This document shows, piece by piece, positions 34,698 to 44,059 of a DNA stretch of 64,000 bases (position 1 is its first letter; the number at the start of each line of letters is the position of its first letter). The notes under the pieces were generated by a model that worked only from the letters and a program-made list of their open reading frames with translations, searched no databases and had not been told where the DNA came from. The translations under genes and the position numbers were made by a program. The stretch lies in contig NZ_JAPNJW010000001.1 of NCBI RefSeq assembly GCF_026626745.1, forward strand, positions 4,200,001 to 4,264,000, read 5' to 3'. Source of the DNA: Nannocystis sp. RBIL2. Its GTDB lineage: Bacteria; Myxococcota_A; Polyangia; Nannocystales; Nannocystaceae.

Positions 34698-35230
34698 GGC
34701 CGAGCGCGTGATGGACGGACAGCCGCGGCCCCCTGCGGGCCGCACCGCGCGCACGCCCGCGATCGGCGACGTCGGCGGTCATCGGACGACATGTCTTTCG
34801 GGACAGCCGGCGGCTGACGCCAGCGATCTGTCCTTCGAGACAGCTGCATCTCCGGCGCGCGAAGCCCGTCTTCTGCGTCGGGAACGCGGCTGCGTGGGCG
34901 CGGTGCGCACGTCCGAGCCGTGCGCGTAAGGAGTAACGACCTCGCGGGTTTCGATCACCGGTTTCTCGCGGGTGTGCCGTGAGGTCGTCGCGACGGCGCC
35001 CCGAATCGCGCGGATACGGCGCCTGGTACCGCCCTGCGACCGGTTCCGATGCGGCTCCGTGCGGCGCCCCTCTTGCGCCCGCAAGGGAGCCGGCGTAAGG
35101 ACGATGGTGTCATTGTGATGGCCGTTTTCCGGCCGCCCGGGGCTGCGACGTGTCGCTCGCGGCTCTGCGCGTGAGGACGTGTCGCCTCACGCGCGCAGGG
35201 CAACGTATCGCCGCACTCGAAGGTTCCGCC
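34698..35230. other. intergenic region with partial palindromes
   Basis: No gene is supported. Two CTGTC/ATGTC-type partial elements lie at about 34787-34806 and 34827-34843. Confidence 0.45.
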
Positions 35231-36892
35231 ATGACGATTCGCTCGCTCCGCATCCTCACCAGCCTCGCCCTCCTCGTGCCCGCCTGTTACGGCGACGACC
35301 AGCCCGCCGACAGCGACGCCGACCTGGGCGTCGACGCCGACGACGAGACCACCCCTGACGAGGATGTCCCGGAGATCGATCCGGGCGCGCAGTTCGGCGG
35401 GCTCGACGACGAGTTCCGCGACGCGGCCGAGGAGTTCGGCGTGCCGATGACGATCCTCCAGGCCGTCAGCTACGCCGAGACGCAGTGGCAGATGATCGCC
35501 GGCGAGGCCGAGTTCGAGGGCCAGGAGCCCGCGTACGGCATCATGGCGCTGCGCGGCGAGCACCTCGGCCTCGGCGCCGGGCTCATCGACGCCAGCCTCG
35601 ACGACGTCAAGAACGACCGCCGCACCAACATCCGCGCCGCCGCGGCGGTGCTGCGCAGCTACGCCGACGACCTCGAGTTCGACCGCGACGACCTCGGCGC
35701 GTGGGCCCCGGCGATCGCCTCGATGAGCGACATCGCCGTCGAGGACGCGCTCGTCAATTACATCCACCACGACGTCTACGGCCCGATCCAGGGCGGCATC
35801 GACGTGCTCGACCTGGCCGGCGCCCCCGTGGCCCAGCTCAAGCCCGAGGCGCACGTGGTCCCCGACTTCACCACCCCGAGCGACCCGACGCTCGCGCCCG
35901 GGCCCGACTACGCCGGCTCGATCTGGCGCGCCTCGCCGAACTACAGCGCCCGGCCCGCGGGCGAGACCGGCAAGGTGAAGATGGTCATCATCCACACCTG
36001 CGAGGGCAACTACTCCGGCTGTTGGGGCTGGCTGGCCAACTCGCAGTCGGGCGTCAGCGCCCACTATGTGGTCAAGGAGGACGGCTCGGAGATCTCCCAG
36101 CTCGTCCGCGAGTCGAACAAGGCCTGGCACATCGGCGCCACCTACGACTGCGACCTCAACGCCAAGAAAGAGTGCGGGCTCGAGGGCTACAACTGCAACA
36201 ACTTCACCGTCGGCATCGAGCACGCCGGCTTCGCCAGCCAGAAGACCTGGAACTCGAACCTGATCAATCAGTCGGCCAAGCTGACCTGTGACATCACCAA
36301 GGGTCACGGGGTCGTGCGCGACAAGTACCACATCGTCGCGCACGCGCAGCTGCAGCCGTACAACCGCACCGACCCGGGCGCGAACTGGCCGTGGACGACC
36401 TACCTCAACAAGGTCAACGAGTACTGCGGCGCCCAGCCGCCGGCCCCGAACCCCGACCCGGTCCCGTCGGGCACGATCATCGTCGACAGCAACGCGTCGA
36501 ACAACGACCCGGCCAAGGCCAAGGTCACCGTGTCGGCCAACTGGACCTCGACGGCCGCCACCCCGGGCTTCTACGGCAGCGGCTACTGGTTCGCCAACAC
36601 CGCGCCGGTGTCCGACGGCGCCGAGTTCTCGTTCTACCTGTCGGCCGCCGGCAGCAAGACGATCGACGCCTGGTGGACCTCCGGCACCAACCGCTCGGCC
36701 GCGGCCCCGTTCGTGGTGTTCGACAGCGCCGGCGTCAAGCTCGGCACCGTCAACGCCAACCAGCAGACCAACGGCGGCAAGTGGGTCCAGCTCGGCACCT
36801 ACAACTTCAAGGCCGGCTGGAACAAGGTCGTCGTGTCGCGCTGGGCCGCCGAGGGCTTCGTCGTGATCGCCGACGCCATCCGCGTCCGCTGA
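35231..36892 (+). CDS. N-acetylmuramoyl-L-alanine amidase lipoprotein with lysozyme-like and golvesin-like domains
   Basis: The protein has 553 residues from the ATG at 35231 (lipobox LLVPAC). After an acidic linker, residues 60-190 look like a lysozyme-like or transglycosylase domain (GVPMTILQAVSYAETQWQ). The middle is an Amidase_2 domain: VKMVIIHTCEGNYSGCWGWL, SAHYVVKEDGSEISQLV, NKAWHIGATYDC, NFTVGIEHAG and KYHIVAHAQL, with the zinc His residues visible in HT, WH and AH. The last 125 residues (TIIVDSNASNNDPAKAKVTV onward) are a golvesin-like beta domain. It probably cleaves peptidoglycan at the cell surface, for remodelling or prey lysis. Confidence 0.9.
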   Translation: MTIRSLRILTSLALLVPACYGDDQPADSDADLGVDADDETTPDEDVPEIDPGAQFGGLDDEFRDAAEEFGVPMTILQAVSYAETQWQMIAGEAEFEGQEPAYGIMALRGEHLGLGAGLIDASLDDVKNDRRTNIRAAAAVLRSYADDLEFDRDDLGAWAPAIASMSDIAVEDALVNYIHHDVYGPIQGGIDVLDLAGAPVAQLKPEAHVVPDFTTPSDPTLAPGPDYAGSIWRASPNYSARPAGETGKVKMVIIHTCEGNYSGCWGWLANSQSGVSAHYVVKEDGSEISQLVRESNKAWHIGATYDCDLNAKKECGLEGYNCNNFTVGIEHAGFASQKTWNSNLINQSAKLTCDITKGHGVVRDKYHIVAHAQLQPYNRTDPGANWPWTTYLNKVNEYCGAQPPAPNPDPVPSGTIIVDSNASNNDPAKAKVTVSANWTSTAATPGFYGSGYWFANTAPVSDGAEFSFYLSAAGSKTIDAWWTSGTNRSAAAPFVVFDSAGVKLGTVNANQQTNGGKWVQLGTYNFKAGWNKVVVSRWAAEGFVVIADAIRVR

Positions 36893-36910
36893 CCTTCAGG
36901 ACATGCGCGT

Positions 36911-36941
36911 AAGGCCAGGCGCCCGGTGGGCGCCTGGCCTT
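36911..36941. terminator. strong hairpin after the amidase gene
   Basis: AAGGCCAGGCGCCC and GGGCGCCTGGCCTT are perfect 14-bp complementary arms around GGT. No long T-run follows on either strand, but the position 18 bp after the stop codon in a convergent junction suits a transcription end. A GGACATGCG half-site precedes it at 36899. Confidence 0.6.
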
Positions 36942-37000
36942 CGTCGTTGGGTCGGCGCTCGAAGGGACAGCCTATTCCCGCGGGCCGTGCGCTCGCGCGT

Positions 37001-37831
37001 TCACGCCAGCCGCTTCGACCGGCCGAGTCGGGCCCGCAGCGCCGGCTCCTGCATGACGACGTGGCTCGCGCCCATGGTCGCGAACACCCGCTCGCCGCGC
37101 CGCACGCGGTCCGCGAGCAGTTCGACCGTCCAGGCGTCACGGACCTGGCTGACGCGGCCGTTGGCCACGTTAGTGAACGCGGGAGGCGCCGAGAACACCG
37201 GGTCGAACCACGCGGCCGGCGCCTCGGACCAGTGAGGGAGCGGCGGCAACAGCCGCACGCACGCCGCGGCCAGCTCGTCCGCGGTCGCGGGCGTGGTGAT
37301 GCCGGTGGCCTCGTGGAAGTGCCGCAGCACCTCGGCCAGCCGCGCCTCGTCCATCGGCACGCCGGTGCGCGCGCGGTGCTGCGGCATCTGGCGCAGGACG
37401 AAGAACACCAGGATCTGCTCGTCGGTGAAGCCGGACGCGTGCAGCCCCTCCACCTGCGCGCGCATCGACGGCTCGATGCTCGCGGCCGGCACCCCGTCCC
37501 GTCGCGCCAAAAACCGCACCACCCCGGACTCGCCGAAGCGGGCCGCCGCGGTCACCAGCGACGCCTCGACCTGCGGATCGCCGCCCTCGTTGAACGCCAG
37601 CGTCGGGCGAAACTCGGCCCACAGCGCGACGATTCGTGCCACCTGGGCGTCGCCACGATCGTAGATGTGCGCCGCGCCGAAGAAGAGCAGCGCCCCGCGC
37701 CCGCGAGCGAACCGCAGGACGTAGGGCGTGTCGTGCTCGACGTGCGCGTACTCCTCGTGCGAGAGGATCCGCCCGCGACGGCAAGCGGCGAGACCCGCGA
37801 GGAGCGACAGGACTGCGCGACGGTGGAGCAT
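37001..37831 (-). CDS. TraB/GumN-like lipoprotein
   Basis: The protein has 276 residues with an Arg-containing lipoprotein signal (MLHRRAVLSLLAGLAAC). LLFFGAAHIYDRGDAQVARI resembles the conserved GxxH of TraB/PrgY/GumN (TIKI-fold) proteins. PTLAFNEGGDPQV places a Glu in the expected second motif, and FATMGASHVVMQEPALRARL at the end resembles the third (G.xH). These are divalent-metal proteases or erythromycin-esterase-like hydrolases. The substrate is unknown. It converges with the amidase gene. Confidence 0.65.
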   Translation of the reverse strand: MLHRRAVLSLLAGLAACRRGRILSHEEYAHVEHDTPYVLRFARGRGALLFFGAAHIYDRGDAQVARIVALWAEFRPTLAFNEGGDPQVEASLVTAAARFGESGVVRFLARRDGVPAASIEPSMRAQVEGLHASGFTDEQILVFFVLRQMPQHRARTGVPMDEARLAEVLRHFHEATGITTPATADELAAACVRLLPPLPHWSEAPAAWFDPVFSAPPAFTNVANGRVSQVRDAWTVELLADRVRRGERVFATMGASHVVMQEPALRARLGRSKRLA

Positions 37832-37961
37832 GCGCGGTCACAGCAATCGGCGTACCGAAAATTTATGGAACGCTCTGCAGTACGGGCGCTCCCGGTCGAC
37901 GCCAAAATGTCGGCGTCCGCAGCCAATCCTGGCCTGGCAGTCAATCACATGGCGAGCGGCC

Positions 37962-38293
37962 TCACTCACAGCTGGCCGCCACCCAGTCGGGCAGCGGCCC
38001 GCAGTACGCGGCGTCGAACGTCCCGCTGAGACCCCATTCGCCGTCCTCGGTGTGCAGCTCGAACTCGCCGACGATCCGCGGGATCCCGCCGGGCGACACG
38101 GTCTCGGCCACGCTCACGCTGAACGACAGAGTGACCTCGCCGTCACGCCGGTCGTCGCCGTCTCGTCTGCGATGGTCGGCGCGGACGAAGCGGTGCCGCT
38201 CGTCGAGCTCGTCGAGCTCGTGCCCGCCGACTCGTCGGACTTGCCGGGGCCGCAGGCGATCACGAGCGCGACGGTGGCGACGAAAGGTCTCAA
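37962..38293 (-). pseudogene. small lipoprotein gene with a one-base frameshift
   Basis: From the TTG at 38293 the frame encodes a signal and lipobox (MRPFVATVALVIAC) and a Ser/Thr linker up to TATTGV. A single missing base near 38143 (GTGAC, probably GTGGAC) shifts the frame. The continuation reads DGEVTLSFSVSVAETVSPGG, then IPRIVGEFELHTEDGEWGLS and CGPLPDWVAASCE before the stop at 37962. With the base restored the product has about 110 residues. The error-type change at a G run may be an assembly artefact. Confidence 0.6.
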
Positions 38294-38369
38294 GCCTCGC
38301 GAGGCTACCACCGCTCGCGACAGCGGCGACGCCCGCGAGGACGCCGCCGCTCCGCTGCAGCCGAGGGGC

Positions 38370-39437
38370 TTATTTAAACTTCTGCGACGTCTTGGCCTGC
38401 TCGAGCGCGATCTCCTTGACCGCCGCGAACGACGTCGAGTTGGACGCGCCGTCGATCGCCTTGATGGCCAGGTCCTGGGCCTGCTTGAGCGCCGTGGCGA
38501 GCTGCTTCGACAGCTCGAGGATCTGCTCGTCCTGCTTCTTGCTGGCGGCCTCGAGCTCGCCAATCTTGAGCTCCTGGACCTTCTTCTTGCCCTCGAAGTC
38601 CTTGAGGGCCAGGTCGGACGCGATCTTCGACTGCCGGCGCGCGATCGCCATGCCCTCGGCCTCCGCCTTGTTGGTGGCCGCCTCGAGCTCCTTCGGGTAG
38701 GCCACCGACTTCGCCTTGAGGTCGGCGTACTCCTGCTCGCGGGTCGCGATCGTCTGCTCGCGCTCGTTCCACTGGACCGTCTTCACCTCCTGCAGCCCGT
38801 CGAGCTCGGCCTGCAGGCGCTTCTTCTCCTGCGCCAGCGCGTCGGCGTCGGCAGTGCGCGCGCGCGTGGTCGCGTAGCCGTACTCCTCGGCCTCGCGCGT
38901 GCGCGCCAGCTTGCCGGCCGCGTCGGTCTCGGTGACCGAGCGGGTGCGCTCCTCCTGCTGCTTGCGCCAGCCGGCCTTGCGCCCCTCGAGCTCCTCCTCG
39001 ACCTTGCGCTTGCGGGCCGCGAATGCTTCATCGGCGCTGCGCTGGGTGTCGAGGTAGCGGCGGACCAGCTCGCGCGTCGTGTCGTCGCCGACCTCGATCG
39101 CGTGCAGCGTCTTCAGGTGCTCGGTGTAGCCGGAGATCTCGGAGCGCAGGTTCTCGAGGCGGCCGGACTCGCGGAGGAGCTGTTGCTGCAGCGTCGACGA
39201 GGCGTCGCCGAAGCGGGTGCGGATGCTGTCGAGGTCGCGGGTCAGGTCGTCGAAGTTCACGGGGGAGTTCTCCTGGGCGGCGGGAGCGGACTGGGCGGCC
39301 GGCGCAGCCTCGGGCGCGGCGGCGCGGGCCGGCGCGGCGACGGGGCCTCTGTCCTTCAGGTTCTTCAGCTCCTGGGCCAGCTCGTTGTAGGCCTCGAGGA
39401 TCTCTTGCTTCGTGCTCTTGCTGGTGAACGTCTTCAT
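38370..39437 (-). CDS. coiled-coil protein, paralogue 2 of a tandem pair
   Basis: The protein has 355 residues from the ATG at 39437 (MKTFTSKSTKQEIL); an in-frame ATG at 39449 overlaps the previous gene. After an Ala/Pro linker (about residues 35-60) nearly the whole chain is charged helix with heptad spacing, for example KRKVEEELEGRKAGWRKQQE and AQEKKRLQAELDGLQEVK. There is no signal peptide or membrane segment. Similar order of segments to the gene upstream (LKIGELEAASKKQDEQI against LKIKALEDRIEKQRTQIAEL) shows the two arose by duplication. It may form filaments or scaffolds; the function is unknown. Confidence 0.8.
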   Translation of the reverse strand: MKTFTSKSTKQEILEAYNELAQELKNLKDRGPVAAPARAAAPEAAPAAQSAPAAQENSPVNFDDLTRDLDSIRTRFGDASSTLQQQLLRESGRLENLRSEISGYTEHLKTLHAIEVGDDTTRELVRRYLDTQRSADEAFAARKRKVEEELEGRKAGWRKQQEERTRSVTETDAAGKLARTREAEEYGYATTRARTADADALAQEKKRLQAELDGLQEVKTVQWNEREQTIATREQEYADLKAKSVAYPKELEAATNKAEAEGMAIARRQSKIASDLALKDFEGKKKVQELKIGELEAASKKQDEQILELSKQLATALKQAQDLAIKAIDGASNSTSFAAVKEIALEQAKTSQKFK

Positions 39438-39445
39438 CGCGCGCC

Positions 39446-40432
39446 TCACTTCCGGGCCGAGGTGCCCTCGATGGCCTTCTGCGCCAGGCCCTGGGTCTGG
39501 GCCAGCGCGGCGGTCAGTTGCGCGTTGAGCTCGGCGATCTGGGTCCGCTGCTTCTCGATGCGGTCCTCGAGCGCCTTGATCTTCAGCTCGCCGACCTCGA
39601 GGTTGGCCGCGCTGTCGCGCGACGCCAGCTCGGCGTCGACCTTGGCGTCGGCGCTGATCTTGACGATCACCTTCTCGCGCGCCGACTTGCCCGCGTCCTC
39701 GATCTCCTTGGCGTAGGCGGTCGTCTTGGTGCGCAGCGCCTCGATCTCGGCCGTCGCGGCCGCGAGCAGCTTCTCACGCCCGTCCCAGTTCTTGTCGCGC
39801 TGCGCCTGCGTCTCCGCCAGCTGCCGCTCGAGCAGTCGCCGCTTCTCCGCGAACTCGTCGGCCACCAGCCGGCGCTGGCGCTCGATCTCGTAGGCGTACT
39901 TCTCCTCGTCGGCCTTGCGCTCCTTGCCCCGGGCCGCGTCCGTCTCGGCCTGCGTGCTCGCCTTCTCCGCGTCCTCCTTGGCCCACGTCTCCTGCTGGCG
40001 GGCGATCTTCTCCTCGAGCTCGCGGACCTCGGCGGTGAACTTGTCCTCCAGCGCCTGCAGCCGCTTGGCGTCGTCCTGATGCAGGATCTCGAGCGCCTCC
40101 GCGGCGATCCGCACGTGCTTCAGGTCTTCGACCCGCGTCGCCTCGGCCGCGATCGCCTTGCGCAGCTCGTCGAGCCGGACCGCCTCCGACGCCAGTCGGT
40201 CGGCCAGCGCCTCGACCGCGGCGCCGAAGCTGACCTGCAGCTCCGCGAGCCCCTTGATAATGGTCTCGCTGGTGTATTGCGCGGCGCGTTCGACCGCCTC
40301 GCGCAGCTTGGCCCGCTCGGCCGCCTCGGCCTTGGTGGCCGGCTGTGCGGCCTGCTGCAGGTGCTTCTGCAGCAGCGGCGAAAAGCTCTTCAACACTTCA
40401 TCTCGGGACTTCGGGACGATCACACTCGACAC
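39446..40432 (-). CDS. coiled-coil protein, paralogue 1 of a tandem pair
   Basis: The protein has 328 residues and starts MSSVIVPKSRDEVLKSFSPL. About residues 75-328 are continuous charged helix (KFTAEVRELEEKIARQQETW, EFAEKRRLLERQLAETQAQR). The end AQTQGLAQKAIEGTSARK matches the paralogue's AQDLAIKAIDGASNS. The two genes are nearly contiguous, so they are cotranscribed and the products may form a hetero-oligomer, an inference. I do not recognise a named family; partner genes are not obvious. Confidence 0.8.
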   Translation of the reverse strand: MSSVIVPKSRDEVLKSFSPLLQKHLQQAAQPATKAEAAERAKLREAVERAAQYTSETIIKGLAELQVSFGAAVEALADRLASEAVRLDELRKAIAAEATRVEDLKHVRIAAEALEILHQDDAKRLQALEDKFTAEVRELEEKIARQQETWAKEDAEKASTQAETDAARGKERKADEEKYAYEIERQRRLVADEFAEKRRLLERQLAETQAQRDKNWDGREKLLAAATAEIEALRTKTTAYAKEIEDAGKSAREKVIVKISADAKVDAELASRDSAANLEVGELKIKALEDRIEKQRTQIAELNAQLTAALAQTQGLAQKAIEGTSARK

Positions 40433-40975
40433 GTTCGACTCCTAGACTGCGAACCCCACCAGGGCAGCGATGCGAGGACTTTATCAGAGGCGCATCGCCT
40501 GGCGGAGATCACGCGACCGCGGCTGCGTCCTCGTCCAGCGTTGCAGATGCACCGGTGCGCGCCGCCGCGCCATGTCTGCGCGGATCTGCACAATCACAGC
40601 GTTCCGTCGCTGCAGCGAATCGCCGGGTCTCACCAATCGCGGCAGATCGACCGCAGCGACGGCGGACATTCGCGGTCGCATTGTCGAGTGTCTCGCGGAC
40701 GCCGGCGACGGCGGACCGGAGCTCGTCGAGTCGCTCGCGCGACGACACGTGACCTTCGCGATCCTCCGAGGTCGTCGATCGACGGGCGCGGCGTCTCGTC
40801 GCCGCGGGATCTTCGACCGCTCGCGACTTCGGCTGGGTCGCCCGTGTCGCCCGTGCACGCGAAGAGCTCGCTGTCCCGTGCACCCCGCCTCACCCCCCGT
40901 GCGCCCGGCGCCCCCCGCACAAAAAACCGACCGCCGGGCCCGCGCGCGGCGAGTTGCGCTACCCTGTCGGCGACG
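40433..40975. other. divergent intergenic region
   Basis: No convincing gene in 543 bp. A short minus-strand stretch near 40690-40745 reads RERLDELRSAVAGVRETLDN, but it has no clear start, and the opposite strand gives an equally plausible peptide, so I do not call it. Confidence 0.4.
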
Positions 40976-42592
40976 ATGCGGTACCGACCGCCCAGCATCA
41001 TTCAGCGCCTCAACGCCTTGCAAGCGGAGCACGGCTGGCTGCGCCAGGACGACCTCGTACTCGCGGCCCGCGACCTCGGCGTCCCGCTGCACCGCATCGA
41101 GGGCGTCGCCTCGTTCTACCCGCACTACCGGCGCACGCCGCCCGCCGCGCATCGCCTCGACGTCTGCCGTGACCTCGCCTGCGCCATGCGGGGCGGCGCC
41201 CACTGCCTCGCCGAGCTGCAGGCCGGCGCCGCCGCGCACGAGGCCGCCACTGGCGAGCGCGTCGAGGTCTGCGAGGTCTCGTGCCTCGGCCGCTGCGACC
41301 GCGCCCCGGCCGTCCTCGTCGAACACGACCCGCACACCGGCGCCGCGGCCGCCCTCGCGGCCTTGCATACCGAGCACGCCCCCGAGCACCTCGAGGTCGC
41401 CGCCCGCACGTATCGCGTCGATCCGTACGCGCGCCCCGGCGAGCGCTACGCGACAGTGCGCGCCCTCGCGGCCGGCGGTGCCGCGGCCGCCGAGGCGTTG
41501 CTCGGCGAGCTCAAGGAGGCCGGCCTGCGCGGCATGGGCGGCGCCGGCTTCCCGACCGCCCTGAAGTGGCGCACCGTCCGCGACGCCGTCAGCGACGAGA
41601 AGTTCGTCGTCTGCAACGCCGACGAGAGCGAGCCCGGCACCTTCAAGGACCGCGAGCTGCTGGCCAGCCTGCCGCACCTCGTGTGGGAGGGCATCCTGCT
41701 CGGCGCGGTGGTCGTCGGCGCCCGGCGGGCGATCGTCTACCTGCGCCACGAGTACGAGCTCGAGCGCCGCGTCCTCGCGCGCGAGCAGGAGGTCGCGGCG
41801 CGGGTCGCCGACGCACTCGGCATCGCGCTCGAGATCTTCGTCTCGCCCGGCGGCTACATCATGGGCGAGGAGACCGCGCTGCTCGAGGCGCTCGAAGATC
41901 GGCGCGGCGAGCCGCGCAACAAGCCGCCGTACCCCGGGATCGCCGGTCTGTTCGGCCAGCCCACCCTCATCAACAACGTCGAGACCCTCACCATGGCCAC
42001 CGCGATCGCCGCCCGCGGCGCCGCGTGGTGGAAGGCCCAGGGCCTGCGCGGCTGCGCCGGCCTCAAGTTCGTGTCGATCAGCGGCGACGTGGTCAGCCCC
42101 GGCGTCTACGAGCTCGCCACCGGCACCACGATCGCCGAGCTGATCGCCCTCGCGGGTGGCGTGCCGGGCGGCGCTTCCGTGCAGGCAGTGATGCCCGGCG
42201 GCGCCTCGACTGCGTTCCTCGGCGCCGACGCCCTGGGCACCCCGCTGGACTTCGACCACCTGCGGCGCGCCGGCTCGTCGCTCGGCTCGGGCGCGGTGAT
42301 CGTCGTCGCCGAGGGCCGCGACATGCTCGAGCTCGGGGCCAACGTCACTCGCTTCTTCCGCAACGAGTCGTGCGGCAAGTGCGTGCCGTGCCGGGTCGGC
42401 ACCGAGAAGGCAGTCGCCCTGCTCGACCGCTGGCTCGCCGGCGAGGCCGCCGAGGGCACCCCCGAGCTGCTGCGCCAGCTCGATCGCACCCTCGCCCAGA
42501 CCAGCATCTGCGGCCTCGGCCAGGTCGCCCTCCTGCCGGTCGTGTCGATCCTCGACCGCCTGCCGCCGACGCGCCCGACCCGGAGGCCATGA
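40976..42592 (+). CDS. fused NuoE/NuoF-type NADH diaphorase (formate-dehydrogenase beta/gamma-like)
   Basis: The protein has 538 residues from the ATG at 40976. Residues 1-150 are a thioredoxin-like [2Fe-2S] domain (Cys64-x4-Cys69, Cys103-x3-Cys107). The rest is NuoF/FdsB-like: FMN motif RGMGGAGFPTALKW, NADH motif CNADESEPGTFKDRE, a SLBB region near ISGDVVSPGVYELATGTTIA, and the [4Fe-4S] ligands in ESCGKCVPCRVGTEK and SICGLGQ. Such fusions serve as the diaphorase of NAD-dependent formate dehydrogenases or hydrogenases. Two moeA genes and mobA follow, pointing to a molybdenum enzyme, but the catalytic alpha subunit is not in the window. Its stop overlaps the moeA start (ATGA). Confidence 0.9.
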   Translation: MRYRPPSIIQRLNALQAEHGWLRQDDLVLAARDLGVPLHRIEGVASFYPHYRRTPPAAHRLDVCRDLACAMRGGAHCLAELQAGAAAHEAATGERVEVCEVSCLGRCDRAPAVLVEHDPHTGAAAALAALHTEHAPEHLEVAARTYRVDPYARPGERYATVRALAAGGAAAAEALLGELKEAGLRGMGGAGFPTALKWRTVRDAVSDEKFVVCNADESEPGTFKDRELLASLPHLVWEGILLGAVVVGARRAIVYLRHEYELERRVLAREQEVAARVADALGIALEIFVSPGGYIMGEETALLEALEDRRGEPRNKPPYPGIAGLFGQPTLINNVETLTMATAIAARGAAWWKAQGLRGCAGLKFVSISGDVVSPGVYELATGTTIAELIALAGGVPGGASVQAVMPGGASTAFLGADALGTPLDFDHLRRAGSSLGSGAVIVVAEGRDMLELGANVTRFFRNESCGKCVPCRVGTEKAVALLDRWLAGEAAEGTPELLRQLDRTLAQTSICGLGQVALLPVVSILDRLPPTRPTRRP

Positions 42593-44058
42593 GCGGCGGG
42601 GCCAAGCCCGGGAGCCCGGGCGACGCGTCCGGTAGCGACGCCGATGTCTCGCAGCGCGGACCCGGTCGACATGTCCCCGAGGACATGCCCGCCGCGAGCG
42701 AGGCCGACGCCGACGCCGTCAGTGAAACAAAAGGACATGTTCCATCGGGCATGTCCCATACCCCCTTCACCAGCGCCTCGCGTCGTACCTCCCGACCCAG
42801 CGACGACCCGCGCATGCGCGGCTTCCAGGCCCGCGCCGACCTCGCCGACGCCCTGGCCCTGCTGCGCGAGCGCGCGGTCCGCTTGCCGGCCGAGTCCGTC
42901 CCGCTGGCGGCCGCGTTCGGCCGGGTCCTCGCCGGCGACGTCCTCGCGCCGATCGACGTCCCCGGCTACGTGCGCGCCGCGGTCGACGGCTACGCCCTGC
43001 GCGGCGAGGACAGCTTCGGCGCCACAGTCGACGCGCCGCTGGTCCTGCCTGTCCGCGGGGACAGCTTGCCCGGGCGCCCGTACCCGGCCGCGCTGCGCCC
43101 CGGCGAGGCCGTGCGGATCGCCACCGGCGCCCCGCTGCCGGCCGGGGCCGACGCAGTGCTGCAGGCCGAGCTCGCGCGCGAGGTCGTGCGCGGCGGGCGG
43201 GTCCTGGTCGAACTGCTCGGCTCGGTGCCGCCGCTGCGTCACACCGGACAGGTCGGAGAGGACATGTCCCGCGGGACATGTGTGCTCGCGGCCGGGCGCC
43301 GGCTGCGGCCGCAGGACGTCGGCGCCCTCGCCTCGCTCGGCCTCGCCGCCGTCTCGGTGGTCCGCCGCCCGCGCCTCGGCCTGCTCGTCACCGGCGACGA
43401 GCTCGTCCCGCCGGGCACGCCCCCGGGCCCGCACCAGATCGTCGACAGCAACTCGCTCGTGCTCGCCGGCCTGGCCGCGCGCGACTGCGGCGAGTGGCTG
43501 GCCCCGCTGCGCGCCCGCGACGGCGCCGAGGCCCTGCGCGCCGGCCTCGACGCGCTGCTGGCCGGCCCCGCCGATGTCCTGTTGATCACCGGGGCGACCA
43601 GCGTGGGCCCCGAAGACTTGATGCCGCAGATCTTCCGCGAGCGCGGCGAGCTCGACGTGCACGGCCTGGCGGTCCGCCCGGCCAGCCCGACGGCCCTCGG
43701 CCGGGCTCACGACGGCCGCCCGGCGTTCCTGCTCCCCGGCAACCCGGTCTCGTGCCTGTGCGCCTACGAGCTGGTGGTCGGCCCGCTGGTGCGCGCCCTC
43801 GGCGGCCTGCCCGACCCTTGGGCCTTCCCGCACCGCAGCGTCGAGCTCGTGCTGGCCCGCAAGCTGACCAGCAAGGTCGGCCGCACCGACTTCGTCCGCG
43901 TGCGCCGCGTCGGCGCCGGCGAGGTCGAGCCCGTCGCCACCAGCGGCGCCAGCAACCTGTCGTCCACAGTCGTCGCCGACGGCTTCGTGCTCGTCGACGC
44001 CGATAGCGAGGGCGCCGCCGCCGGCGAGCCCGTCCGCGTGCATCTCTTCGATCCCTGA
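42589..44058 (+). CDS. moeA: molybdopterin molybdenumtransferase MoeA, with repeat-bearing N-terminal extension
   Basis: MoeA inserts molybdate into adenylylated molybdopterin. The protein has 489 residues, about 75 more than usual at the N terminus. MoeA motifs are DVPGYVRAAVDGYALRGED, RIATGAPLPAGADAVLQ, RPRLGLLVTGDELV, the GATSVGPEDL loop (usually GGVSVGxxD) and FLLPGNPVSCLCAYE. The N-terminal extension contains two palindromic elements (42668-42689, 42733-42756), read as RHVPEDMPAAS and KGHVPSGMSHT. A third copy at 43260-43281 adds GQVGEDMSRGTC inside a domain. The alternative start at 42814 (MRGFQARADL) is close to the normal MoeA length and should be considered. The gene is translationally coupled to the diaphorase gene. 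Confidence 0.9.
   Translation: MSGGAKPGSPGDASGSDADVSQRGPGRHVPEDMPAASEADADAVSETKGHVPSGMSHTPFTSASRRTSRPSDDPRMRGFQARADLADALALLRERAVRLPAESVPLAAAFGRVLAGDVLAPIDVPGYVRAAVDGYALRGEDSFGATVDAPLVLPVRGDSLPGRPYPAALRPGEAVRIATGAPLPAGADAVLQAELAREVVRGGRVLVELLGSVPPLRHTGQVGEDMSRGTCVLAAGRRLRPQDVGALASLGLAAVSVVRRPRLGLLVTGDELVPPGTPPGPHQIVDSNSLVLAGLAARDCGEWLAPLRARDGAEALRAGLDALLAGPADVLLITGATSVGPEDLMPQIFRERGELDVHGLAVRPASPTALGRAHDGRPAFLLPGNPVSCLCAYELVVGPLVRALGGLPDPWAFPHRSVELVLARKLTSKVGRTDFVRVRRVGAGEVEPVATSGASNLSSTVVADGFVLVDADSEGAAAGEPVRVHLFDP
42668..42689. repeat. GGACATG element within moeA (N-terminal extension)
   Basis: GACATGTCC, loop CCGA, GGACATGCC. It is read in the moeA frame as ...HVPEDMP.... If translation starts at 42814, this copy is intergenic. 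Confidence 0.8.
42733..42756. repeat. GGACATG element within moeA (N-terminal extension)
   Basis: GGACATGTTC, loop CATC, GGGCATGTCC; one mismatch. The loop CATC is the same as at 8507-8510. Confidence 0.85.
43260..43281. repeat. GGACATG element inside the MoeA coding region
   Basis: GGACATGTCC, loop CGCG, GGACATGT. It lies between two conserved MoeA segments and adds about eight residues (GEDMSRGT) in frame, so it is tolerated as a surface-loop insertion. Confidence 0.85.
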
Positions 44059-44059
44059 C

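Noticed and set aside
40509..40883. Possible gene on the minus strand before the diaphorase gene
   Set aside because: Only a 20-residue stretch looks protein-like and the opposite strand reads equally well, so coding cannot be supported.
39518..40975. N-terminal extension of the diaphorase gene to over 1000 residues
   Set aside because: The extension is antisense to the coiled-coil gene; the NuoE domain starts naturally at 40976.
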